A stretch of DNA of 10,000 nucleotides from Rheinheimera sp. (lineage in GTDB: Bacteria > Pseudomonadota > Gammaproteobacteria > Enterobacterales > Alteromonadaceae). Below the pieces are notes generated by a model. That model did not search any database. It saw only the letters and a list, made by a program, of their open reading frames with translations, and was not told the DNA's origin. Of this stretch, positions 1-6,202 are shown piece by piece. The DNA lies in assembly GCF_020217005.1 (NCBI RefSeq), contig NZ_JAIWOI010000315.1, forward strand, positions 1 through 10,000. The letters run 5' to 3'. Numbering within the stretch: the stretch's first letter is position 1; each line of letters opens with the position of its first letter. The translations under genes were made by a program, and so were the position numbers.

Positions 1-110
1 CATCCCTGGCGCTCCCCCTTCGGGCCATCGTCGCTGCGCTTTGATGTTAAAAATTGCTCCGGGCAATTTTTTATTCGCTGCCATCCCTGGCGTTCCCCCT
101 TCGGGCTATC
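1..110. repeat. Pair of 29-base intergenic direct repeats (1-29 and 82-110)
   Basis: Positions 1-29 and 82-110 are the same 29-base sequence apart from two C/T changes (27/29 identical). Both begin CATCCCTGGCG and contain CCCCCTTCGGGC. The copies are 81 bases apart and enclose the hairpin at 49-71. After the second copy (111-145) the sequence is only loosely like what follows the first, as if the second unit had decayed or been cut short. The first copy touches the window edge, so the element may extend upstream. I see no coding potential. It is probably a dispersed intergenic repeat, but only a genome search could show this. Confidence 0.6.
49..72 (+). terminator. Terminator-like hairpin between the two repeats
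   Basis: A 9-bp stem pairs AAAAATTGC (49-57) with GCAATTTTT (63-71) around a 5-base loop. The right arm runs into a T stretch (67-72). This is the form of a rho-independent terminator, though the stem is A/T-rich apart from the base pairs near the loop. The A run before the stem would also let it work on the minus strand. It could end a plus-strand gene lying before the window, or simply be part of the repeat element. Confidence 0.5.
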
Positions 111-196
111 CTACTTTGCTCTTCTTTGAAAGTTTTTAATTGATTGTCCTGTCTCTATTTACAGTATTTATTGCAGTGATTCAGAAAGGATGTGCC

Positions 197-1168
197 ATGA
201 ACAAAATGACTTTATCTCTATTGCTGGCGTTAAGCCCGGCTTTGCATGCTGCCGAACAGGCGACAGCTGATCAGTTGATTACCGCATTTGCCAAAGTCTT
301 TGGTGAACATAAAGGCGAGCGTAAAGGGCATGCCAAGGGTTTTTGTGCAGTCGGCAGTTTTCAGGCTTTGCCCGATGCCAAAAACTTTAGCTCAGTCGCT
401 TGGTTGTCCGGTGAAACAGTGCCCGTCACTGCGCGGTTTTCTATGGCTGGCGGTAATCCAAAAGCGCCGGAGAATGGTCGTTCGCCCCGTGGTTTAGGTT
501 TGCAGTTAAAAACCGCCAACGGTCAGATTCAGCATTTTACCATGTTAAGTACCCCGGTCTTTGGTGCTAAAGATCCGGAAAACTTTTTGGGCTTGCTGCA
601 AACTCTAATCCCAGATCCGGCGACGGGGAAACCTGATCTGGCCAAAGTTCAGGCCTTTCGCGTTGCGCATCCGGATACCCAACCCCAAGCTGAGTATTTA
701 GCGAAAAACTCCCCTCCCTGGAGTTACGCCACTACGCCTTATTTTGGTATTCATACCTTCTTTATCAAAGACAACAGTGGCACTGAACAAAAAGTGCGCT
801 GGCAATTTGTGCCCAAAGATGGCGTGAAAGGCTTAACTGAAGCCGAAATCAAAGCACCACCGACAGACTTTTTGCAACAGCGACTGTCCGAGCGTTTAGC
901 CAAAGGCCCCACTCAGTGGACTATGCAACTGGTGCTGGGTGAAGCAGGGGACACTGAAACCGATCCTTCAGTGTTATGGCCCAAAGAGCGTAAAACTCTG
1001 GATATAGGGCTGTTATCCATTTCAGAGCAAGGCGGAGAAGCCTGCACTGGCATTAACTTTGATCCGAACGTACTGAGCACAGGTCTGCGTGCCAGCGCCG
1101 ACAGAGTGCTGCAAATGCGCTCTCCTGCTTATGCCATCTCTTTTGGCAAACGCCTGACAGGTCAATAA
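197..1168 (+). CDS. Exported catalase-related haem peroxidase (catalase family, small SrpA-like type)
   Basis: The 323-residue protein belongs to the small catalase-fold peroxidases, which lack the C-terminal parts of true catalases and act mainly as peroxidases using a b-type haem. Visible landmarks in catalase order are the distal catalytic His45 in GHAKG, Arg80 in RFSMAGG, RSPRG at 95-98, TPVFG near 119, and proximal Arg308 with haem-ligand Tyr312 in RSPAY. The distal Asn of classical catalases (the NNTPVF motif) appears replaced by Ser in LSTPVF. The N-terminus is a Sec signal peptide with likely cleavage after ALHA (residue 18), so it should act in the periplasm. The mature chain has only two cysteines, Cys50 (five residues after the catalytic His) and Cys283. 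The start at 197 is chosen because AGAAAGGA lies six bases before it and it begins the signal peptide; a TTG at 140 in the same frame would add a poor leader. No cytochrome b561 gene, a frequent partner of this family, is adjacent. The role in peroxide removal is inferred from the family. Confidence 0.88.
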   Translation: MNKMTLSLLLALSPALHAAEQATADQLITAFAKVFGEHKGERKGHAKGFCAVGSFQALPDAKNFSSVAWLSGETVPVTARFSMAGGNPKAPENGRSPRGLGLQLKTANGQIQHFTMLSTPVFGAKDPENFLGLLQTLIPDPATGKPDLAKVQAFRVAHPDTQPQAEYLAKNSPPWSYATTPYFGIHTFFIKDNSGTEQKVRWQFVPKDGVKGLTEAEIKAPPTDFLQQRLSERLAKGPTQWTMQLVLGEAGDTETDPSVLWPKERKTLDIGLLSISEQGGEACTGINFDPNVLSTGLRASADRVLQMRSPAYAISFGKRLTGQ

Positions 1169-1289
1169 ACCCTTCGTACTTGAAGCTGCAGCTTTGTTGA
1201 CTGCGTGCTCTCACCCCGGTCACATAGGCGACTATGCTCCCGGGGTATCACGCCCTTTTCGCCTCCCTGCAACTCCAATTACTTTGGGT
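1169..1289. repeat. About 121-base imperfect palindromic intergenic element
   Basis: The outer arms at 1169-1192 and 1266-1289 match as inverted repeats at about 18 of 24 positions. Inner blocks also pair: GCGTG (1203-1207) with CACGC (1249-1253), CCCCGG (1214-1219) with CCGGGG (1240-1245), and CATAG (1223-1227) with CTATG (1232-1236) around a 4-base centre. The whole element could fold into one long hairpin. It starts directly after the stop codon of the peroxidase gene and no simple T-tailed terminator is present there, so it may also serve as a transcript end. It resembles palindromic intergenic repeats I recall from Shewanella-like genomes, but that is from memory and unverified. Confidence 0.6.
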
Positions 1290-1310
1290 GTATAGGGAAT
1301 TGACGCTAAA

Positions 1311-1337
1311 ACGAATGCACCTTTCGGGTGCATTCGT
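1311..1337. other. Perfect 11-bp stem hairpin upstream of the amylase gene
   Basis: ACGAATGCACC (1311-1321) pairs perfectly with GGTGCATTCGT (1327-1337) around a 5-base loop. On the plus strand no T tract follows. On the minus strand the stem is followed by TTTT (from the A run at 1308-1311). It is therefore not a convincing terminator for either neighbouring plus-strand gene. It may be an mRNA leader hairpin of the amylase gene, an operator, or part of the adjoining repeat element. Confidence 0.5.
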
Positions 1338-1359
1338 ATGCAGTCTGGCCCTGTGGCTG

Positions 1360-1385
1360 GAATTTGACTAAGCTGGGTCAAATTC
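1360..1385. promoter_or_regulatory. Dyad-symmetric possible operator before the amylase gene
   Basis: GAATTTGAC (1360-1368) and GTCAAATTC (1377-1385) are perfect 9-base inverted repeats with an 8-base spacer. The dyad ends eight bases before the AGGGA ribosome binding site of the GH13 gene, with the start codon at 1406. The position fits either a repressor site overlapping the transcription start or a leader hairpin affecting translation. No regulator gene for it lies next door. The symmetry is directly visible; the function is inference. Confidence 0.45.
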
Positions 1386-1405
1386 AAAAAAACAGGGATC
1401 TTCGA

Positions 1406-3112
1406 ATGCTGAATAAATCATTGCTCGCGCTGGCTTTAGCTGTTGCATTAACGGGCTGCGGCAAAGCGCCGGAACAAGCCACGACTACTACTGTTGAAAC
1501 TCCTGCCGCTGTTTCTCAAACTGCTGCTCAAAGTACAGAAGCAACACAACCCTGGTGGCAGGATGCAGTGTTTTATCAAATCTGGCCCCGCAGTTTTTAT
1601 GACACCAACGCCGATGGTACAGGTGATTTTAAAGGCATCGAAGCCAAGCTACCTTACTTGCAGGATCTGGGCATCAACGCCATCTGGTTAACGCCTATGT
1701 TCGAAGCTCCTTCTTACCATGGCTACGACTTCACCGAGTTTTATCAGGTAGAACAAGATTACGGTTCAATGCAGGATTTTGAAGAGCTGGTACAGGCGGC
1801 CAAAGCTAAAAACATTAATATTATCCTCGATTTAGTGATTAACCATATCTCCGATAAACACGACTGGTTCCAGCGCTCAGCCAAAGGCGAAGCCCCTTAT
1901 AAAGACTATTTTATCTGGCGTGATGAAATGCCAACAGATGGCTGGGGTCCGGCCTGGAGCACTGAAGTCAAGCCTGAAGCTGTCTGGCATTACAACGCAG
2001 AACGCAAAGCCTGGTACTACGCTGCTTTTGGTGCATCACAACCTGATCTGAATTTAAAACACCCAGACGTCATAGCTGAAATGAAAAAGATGGCCAAGTT
2101 CTGGCTGGATAAAGGTGTTGCAGGTTTCCGTTTAGACGCAGTGCGTTATGTGCAGGAAGATGGGCCACAGCAGCGGGCAGATACTCAAGGCACTATCGAC
2201 TATTGGGTCGACTTCACTCAGTACGTGAAAAGTGTCAAACCAGATGCTTATCTGGTGGCTGAAGCCTGGGTCGATTTGCCTATAGCCGCCAAATACTGGG
2301 GCGATGGCAAAGGACTGGATGCAGGTTTTGATTTTGAGTTTGGTTACAAGGTGCTGGAACTGCTGAACGCGGGCAAACAGAATGCTGAGTTTGGCACTAT
2401 GCAGCAAAGCGCTTCATCCGCAGATAATCTGCTGATGGCTAACCTGCAGCAACGTAAAACCACTGCGGCTCCTATGGAGTTTTTCAGCCCCTTTCTGACC
2501 AACCACGACCAGCCGCGTTTAAGCTGGCAAATTGGTCAGGACTTTAACAAAGCCAAGCTGGCTGCGGCTTTGTTATTCAGCTCACCGGGCACAACCTACA
2601 TCTATTACGGTGAAGAAATTGCGCTGACTCAGGCCTCAGACAAAGAACACTTACATCGCCGCTCGCCCATGTTCTGGGACAACAGCGCTCAGGCTGGTTT
2701 TAGCACAGCAGACAAAGTCTGGGTGCAGCGCGATGACTTATTCCCGCCTCAGGCTGAAAGTAGCTGGTGGACACCTTTCCTGGCCGCTCAGCAACAAGGC
2801 CCGAATAACGTCGCAGCGCAGCAGGCCGATCCAAAGTCGGTCTGGTCTTTGTATAAATTCTTGATCCAACAAAAAGCCGACCGCGCTGAGTTTGGTATAG
2901 CAGGGGACTACAAGGCGGAGTTCTTAGCCGAAGGTAAGTTACTGAAAATAGTCCGGTCTTTAGGCGATAAACAGAGTGTACTGCTACTGAACTTATCGGC
3001 CGAAACTATGGCAGTGCCTGAGGACTTAGTGCCAGCAGGCTTCACAGCGACATGGCAGGAAGATGAAACACCAGAGTTAAATGCACATCAGCTGCAAATC
3101 TGGCAAAACTAA
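1406..3112 (+). CDS. GH13 alpha-amylase/alpha-glucosidase-type lipoprotein
   Basis: The 568-residue protein is a glycoside hydrolase of family 13, retaining enzymes that act on alpha-glucosidic bonds of starch, maltodextrins or related glucosides. The conserved regions are present in order: DLVINH (142-147), QPDLN (212-216), GFRLDAVRY with nucleophile Asp244, VAEAW with acid/base Glu286, and NHDQPR with Asp368. The QPDLN form of region V is typical of the oligo-1,6-glucosidase side of the family, so short malto-oligosaccharides are a reasonable guess as substrate. The N-terminus is a lipoprotein signal with lipobox LTGC, Cys18 being the lipidated residue. A Thr/Ala/Gln-rich linker (about 24-48) precedes the barrel, so the enzyme is probably tethered to a membrane on the periplasmic or outer side. 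The start at 1406 is preferred because AGGGA lies seven bases upstream and the signal sequence begins there; a GTG at 1328 in frame lies inside a hairpin. No maltose transport or regulator gene is adjacent. Exact substrate and linkage cannot be told from sequence. Confidence 0.88.
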   Translation: MLNKSLLALALAVALTGCGKAPEQATTTTVETPAAVSQTAAQSTEATQPWWQDAVFYQIWPRSFYDTNADGTGDFKGIEAKLPYLQDLGINAIWLTPMFEAPSYHGYDFTEFYQVEQDYGSMQDFEELVQAAKAKNINIILDLVINHISDKHDWFQRSAKGEAPYKDYFIWRDEMPTDGWGPAWSTEVKPEAVWHYNAERKAWYYAAFGASQPDLNLKHPDVIAEMKKMAKFWLDKGVAGFRLDAVRYVQEDGPQQRADTQGTIDYWVDFTQYVKSVKPDAYLVAEAWVDLPIAAKYWGDGKGLDAGFDFEFGYKVLELLNAGKQNAEFGTMQQSASSADNLLMANLQQRKTTAAPMEFFSPFLTNHDQPRLSWQIGQDFNKAKLAAALLFSSPGTTYIYYGEEIALTQASDKEHLHRRSPMFWDNSAQAGFSTADKVWVQRDDLFPPQAESSWWTPFLAAQQQGPNNVAAQQADPKSVWSLYKFLIQQKADRAEFGIAGDYKAEFLAEGKLLKIVRSLGDKQSVLLLNLSAETMAVPEDLVPAGFTATWQEDETPELNAHQLQIWQN

Positions 3113-3116
3113 GATT

Positions 3117-3160
3117 AAAACGGAGTCACAGCTATCCCTGGCTGTGACTCCGTTGTTATT
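3117..3160. terminator. Bidirectional rho-independent terminator between convergent genes
   Basis: CGGAGTCACAGC (3121-3132) pairs perfectly with GCTGTGACTCCG (3141-3152), a 12-bp stem with an 8-base loop. It is followed on the plus strand by the T-rich TTGTTATTTATT and on the minus strand by TTTTAATCTT. It lies between the stop codons of the GH13 gene (plus) and the aspartic protease gene (minus), so it should end both transcripts. Confidence 0.85.
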
Positions 3161-4038
3161 TATTGCTGGAAATACAACGTCTTGTTGGCGTAATCCAGCA
3201 CCATACGGCCGTTTTTAAAAGCGTTTATGCCCAGCAGCATAAATGGCTTGTCAGCATATCCCAGATGTTTAAACACATGCATATCCGCCAGATAGGAACG
3301 AGCTTCTTTTACCGTATGGCCGTTTAACTGATAACTTAAGCCTGCCAGCACCTGCCGATCCTGCGTATGTCCCGTCATACCACCGGTTTGTTCAGTACCG
3401 TTGACCGTCAGGCCTGACAGTTGTTTATACAAAGGCGTATTGATAAAGCTATGGTGCGCACCTGTGTCCAGCAACACAGCGGTCGTCACTCCCTGCACCT
3501 GGGCGGTTAGCCGTACAAAGTTGTCTTCAATTTTAAAGGGCGTAGCCTGCAATCCGGCTACTGCAGCAGCGTCACAGGCGCCTTTGTTTAAGCTGACTAT
3601 GGCCTCTTTAAAATTCAGGTCGACACAATAATGCTGTAAAAAATCGTGCCCGAGGATGCCCGGCATTTTGCCATCCGGCAGTGTCAGTTTTACCATGTCT
3701 CTGACCAGATAATTCAGGTCTTTATGTTCAAAGCTGCCCACCACAGTGCTGCCCAATGTGGCGGTTTGCATCTGCACAGCGCCTGTCGCCCCAACGGCCT
3801 GATCTGTACTCAGTGCTTTATCATCCAGTTTTAACAGCGGCAAAATACTCTGAGGCAATAAGCCGGTCTGAGCGCCGGTATCCAGCACCATAGGGTAGCT
3901 TTCAAGCTGATTCAGATTGGCTCTGATATAAGCGTGGCCTTTGGCGGTGAGTTCCATTGGAAAGGTCTGTGCCGGGTTGGCATGCAGACTAAAGCAAGAT
4001 AAAGCGGCAATCAGGCTCAACGAAGTTAATGTTTTCAT
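3160..4038 (-). CDS. Exported tandem retropepsin-like aspartic protease family protein
   Basis: The 292-residue protein carries two copies of the retropepsin half-site signature. The first half has VLDTGAQTG (catalytic Asp53) followed by ILGHDFL (128-134). The second has LLDTGAHHS (Asp191) followed by LLGINAF (268-274). Retropepsins normally need two DTG subunits for one active site, so the chain looks like a single-chain double-domain aspartic protease, or two protease-like domains with another role. A Sec signal peptide ends about residue 20 (SLHA before NPAQ), placing the protein in the periplasm. The mature part has two cysteines, 138 and 155, which could form a disulphide. The start at 4038 follows AAGGAG with a six-base gap; an upstream in-frame start at 4071 would spoil the signal peptide. 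It lies 59 bases after the second histidine kinase gene and is probably the last gene of that operon. Protease activity and substrate are unproven. Confidence 0.8.
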   Translation of the reverse strand: MKTLTSLSLIAALSCFSLHANPAQTFPMELTAKGHAYIRANLNQLESYPMVLDTGAQTGLLPQSILPLLKLDDKALSTDQAVGATGAVQMQTATLGSTVVGSFEHKDLNYLVRDMVKLTLPDGKMPGILGHDFLQHYCVDLNFKEAIVSLNKGACDAAAVAGLQATPFKIEDNFVRLTAQVQGVTTAVLLDTGAHHSFINTPLYKQLSGLTVNGTEQTGGMTGHTQDRQVLAGLSYQLNGHTVKEARSYLADMHVFKHLGYADKPFMLLGINAFKNGRMVLDYANKTLYFQQ

Positions 4039-4073
4039 CAGTGGCTCCTTAACCAGGGTTATGGCAGCCACTG
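4039..4073 (-). promoter_or_regulatory. Inverted repeat overlapping the ribosome binding site of the protease gene
   Basis: Read on the minus strand, CAGTGGCT (4073-4066) and AGCCACTG (4046-4039) are a perfect 8-base inverted repeat separated by 19 bases. The second arm runs from the last two bases of the AAGGAG ribosome binding site to the base before the ATG. The folded RNA would place the Shine-Dalgarno sequence partly in the stem and partly in the loop, so it could reduce translation of the protease relative to the upstream kinase genes. The repeat is directly visible; the control function is inference. Confidence 0.4.
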
Positions 4074-4097
4074 TACAAAACAGATGTCAGGAAATTA

Positions 4098-5489
4098 TCA
4101 AGAAATGGCAGAAACCGCGGGTAGTTGCAGATAGAAACGGCTGCCTTTACCAGCTTCGCTTTGCACGCTGATCTGGCCCTGCATCAATTCAGTCAGTTGT
4201 TTACAAATGGCCAGCCCTAAGCCCGAACCTGGTTGTTTACCGCTGAAGGGATCACGATAAAAACGTTCAAACACCAGCTCTGCCGGCTGGGCCTGAATAC
4301 CTGGCCCCTGATCGGCCACTTCCAGTTGCCAGTCCGTCCCCACAGAATACAACGCCAGCCGGATTTTTTTCCCTGCGGCACCATATTTAAAGGCATTGTC
4401 CAGCAGGTTAGTGACCACCTGCCGCAAGCGCAGTGGGTCGGCCAGCACCACCGCGTGCTGCAGCTGCAGTTCAAACTCCAAATCAGCCTGTTGGGCCAGG
4501 GGCAAATAGGTCTGATGCAGCTGTTGCAGCATGGTGGCCAGATCCACCTGTTGCAGTTCGACTTTCAATTGACCTGATTCGGTCAACGACAGCAGCCGCA
4601 GGTCTTCGACTAAACGAGTCAGATTCTGCAAATCATCCAGCAGCTGACCTACTTGTTGGGCGTCGGCCTGCAACAAACCGTCCTGAATGGCTTCGAGTCG
4701 TGAGCGTAGTGCTGTCAGCGGTGTGCGCAGCTCATGGGCTATATCTGAACTCATTTGTTTATATTGCTGCTGCAGGCGCTGCAGTTTAGAGGCTAATTGA
4801 TTAAAACTCTGGAAAATATGGCCGACTTCGTCAGTGCGCTGACTGTCGAGCTGCACAGACAAATCCCCTTGTTCCAGTCGGGAAAAACCGGCTTTCAGTG
4901 TAAGCATAGGGCTGAGTAAATAGCGGGCGCCCAGCCATGCCAGTACCACTGCAACAAGGGACAAAACGGCAAACCACAAGGCAAAACTCTGGTGTAAGGA
5001 GGTTCGCAGTGTATCTTCTCTGTTGCCTATACCCAGCAGGCTTTTTGGCAAAGTTAGCACGCCATAAGTCTGGCCTGCGATCTGTACCGGCAGCGGATCG
5101 TTAATTAAATAAATCACACTGGTTTTATTATCCGGCCCTTTCAGTTTCAGATGAAAGCCACGGGCAGTTTCATCAGAGTCCAGACTCAGCTCTGCATCCT
5201 TCATGCTGCTGTGCTGCAGTTTTCGGTCTAGCAAAATTAAAAAATGGTGCTGGGGGAACTGCTGAGTTAACTGCTGCAGCAGGCTTTGGCCGGTGCTGGC
5301 CTGATGCTGTTGCAATGCTTGCTCCAGCTGGACAGGATCAGATATGGATTGCTCCAGAATAATAGTGCTGCGTTTATGAAAATCGATCAGGGCATTGGTC
5401 GCGCTTTGCAAAGACAACAGGTAATAGCTGCCCAGCATCAAAAAAGTACAAAAACCTACCAAAAGCGCAATTTTAGTGCGGATTTTCAT
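4098..5489 (-). CDS. Sensor histidine kinase with periplasmic domain, HAMP, HisKA and HATPase (EnvZ/BaeS-like layout)
   Basis: The 463-residue protein has a first membrane segment at about 6-27, a periplasmic sensor region of about 140 residues, a second membrane segment at about 169-192, and a HAMP linker to about 240. The phospho-accepting His252 lies in SSDIAHELRTPL. The ATP-binding domain shows the N box NLLDNAFKY (361-369), G1 DQGPGI (393-398), F box FERFYR and G2 GSGLGLAI (421-428). All catalytic motifs are intact, so it should autophosphorylate and pass phosphate to a response regulator. The start codon lies inside the regulator gene, overlapping it by 17 bases, which implies co-transcription and probably translational coupling. 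The start at 5489 is chosen over one at 5525 because an AGG-type site precedes it and it gives a short charged N-terminus before the first membrane segment. The sensor region is glutamine-rich and resembles nothing I can name, so its ligand is unknown. Confidence 0.87.
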   Translation of the reverse strand: MKIRTKIALLVGFCTFLMLGSYYLLSLQSATNALIDFHKRSTIILEQSISDPVQLEQALQQHQASTGQSLLQQLTQQFPQHHFLILLDRKLQHSSMKDAELSLDSDETARGFHLKLKGPDNKTSVIYLINDPLPVQIAGQTYGVLTLPKSLLGIGNREDTLRTSLHQSFALWFAVLSLVAVVLAWLGARYLLSPMLTLKAGFSRLEQGDLSVQLDSQRTDEVGHIFQSFNQLASKLQRLQQQYKQMSSDIAHELRTPLTALRSRLEAIQDGLLQADAQQVGQLLDDLQNLTRLVEDLRLLSLTESGQLKVELQQVDLATMLQQLHQTYLPLAQQADLEFELQLQHAVVLADPLRLRQVVTNLLDNAFKYGAAGKKIRLALYSVGTDWQLEVADQGPGIQAQPAELVFERFYRDPFSGKQPGSGLGLAICKQLTELMQGQISVQSEAGKGSRFYLQLPAVSAIS

Positions 5490-6180
5490 CAGACAACCTG
5501 CCAATAAACTGATAACCCAGACCATGCCTGGTTTGGATAAAACGTGGCTGCTGACTGCTGTCGGCCAGTTTTTTGCGTAAGTTGGTCAGATGGGTATCTA
5601 CAGTGCGTTCACTGACGGCCGCATCGTCGGGCCAGACTTTGTCCAGCAAGGTCTGACGATCAAAAACTCTGTCTGGCTGACTGGCCAGGGTCTGTAATAA
5701 CAGATATTCAGACTTGGTGAGTTTCAATTCCTGCTGATCCAGCCAGACCAGTTGTGACTGTATATCCAGGGTTAAGCCGTCAAACCGCAGGGTTTTGCGC
5801 TGATGGCCTTGCTGGCTGCGTTTTAACAAGGCCTGTACTCTGGAGACCACTTCGCGTGGGCTATAAGGTTTACAGACATAATCGTCTGCGCCCAGCTCAA
5901 AACCTTCAATTCTGTCTTCTTCAGACACCCGTGCTGTCACCATAATGCAGGGAATTTTTTTTTGTACCGCCAGTTGGAGTAAATCACGACCGTCACCGCC
6001 AGGCAGCATCACATCCAGAATAGCCAGATCAAAATTCAGATTCAGCAGCGCACGACGGGCATCCAAAGCATTGTCATAATGCTGCACCTGATGACCTTGT
6101 TGCTGAAGGTAAAGCAACAACACCTGAGCAATACTTTGCTCGTCTTCGACATAAAGTAACTGGCTACTTCTGGTTTTCAT
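5473..6180 (-). CDS. OmpR/PhoB-family response regulator
   Basis: The 235-residue protein has a receiver domain followed by a winged-helix DNA-binding domain. Receiver landmarks are the acidic pair Glu12-Asp13 in LLYVEDE, phospho-acceptor Asp56 in ILDVMLPG, the Thr82 switch in MVTAR, and Lys104 in VCKPYSP. The C-terminal part (about 128-228) carries the OmpR-type winged helix, including TVDTHLTNLRKKL and the GLGYQF hairpin. It should bind promoter DNA when phosphorylated by one or both neighbouring kinases. The ATG at 6180 is preferred because AGGAG stands five bases before it; a GTG at 6186 overlaps that site. It starts 22 bases after the stop of the upstream kinase gene and its end overlaps the start of the downstream one. 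The regulon cannot be inferred from this window. Confidence 0.92.
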   Translation of the reverse strand: MKTRSSQLLYVEDEQSIAQVLLLYLQQQGHQVQHYDNALDARRALLNLNFDLAILDVMLPGGDGRDLLQLAVQKKIPCIMVTARVSEEDRIEGFELGADDYVCKPYSPREVVSRVQALLKRSQQGHQRKTLRFDGLTLDIQSQLVWLDQQELKLTKSEYLLLQTLASQPDRVFDRQTLLDKVWPDDAAVSERTVDTHLTNLRKKLADSSQQPRFIQTRHGLGYQFIGRLSDENPH

Positions 6181-6202
6181 GACCACTCCTGAAACAGCTG
6201 AG

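Noticed and set aside
1..110. CRISPR-like repeats
   Set aside because: Only two copies, 52 bases apart, with a hairpin in the interval and no cas genes.
140..196. TTG at 140 as the start of the peroxidase gene
   Set aside because: The ATG at 197 has a well-spaced ribosome binding site and begins a normal signal peptide; the extension adds an unlikely hydrophobic leader.
1169..1289. Integron attC site or attachment site
   Set aside because: The palindrome lacks recognisable core sites, and no integrase or cassette gene is present.
1328..1405. GTG at 1328 as the start of the GH13 gene
   Set aside because: It lies inside the right arm of a hairpin and would put 26 extra residues before a textbook lipoprotein signal; the ATG at 1406 has a proper ribosome binding site.
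2132..2407. Minus-strand open frame inside the GH13 gene
   Set aside because: It is antisense to well-conserved catalytic regions and shows no recognisable domain; best explained as a by-product of codon use.
3401..4171. Several short plus-strand frames opposite the retropepsin-like gene
   Set aside because: The minus-strand gene has a signal peptide, ribosome binding site and paired DTG motifs; the opposite frames have none of these.
4233..4789. Open frames on the plus strand antisense to the second histidine kinase gene
   Set aside because: They lie wholly within a kinase gene that has every catalytic motif, have odd composition (runs of Gln, Ala, Pro), no membrane or domain pattern, and no good ribosome binding site.
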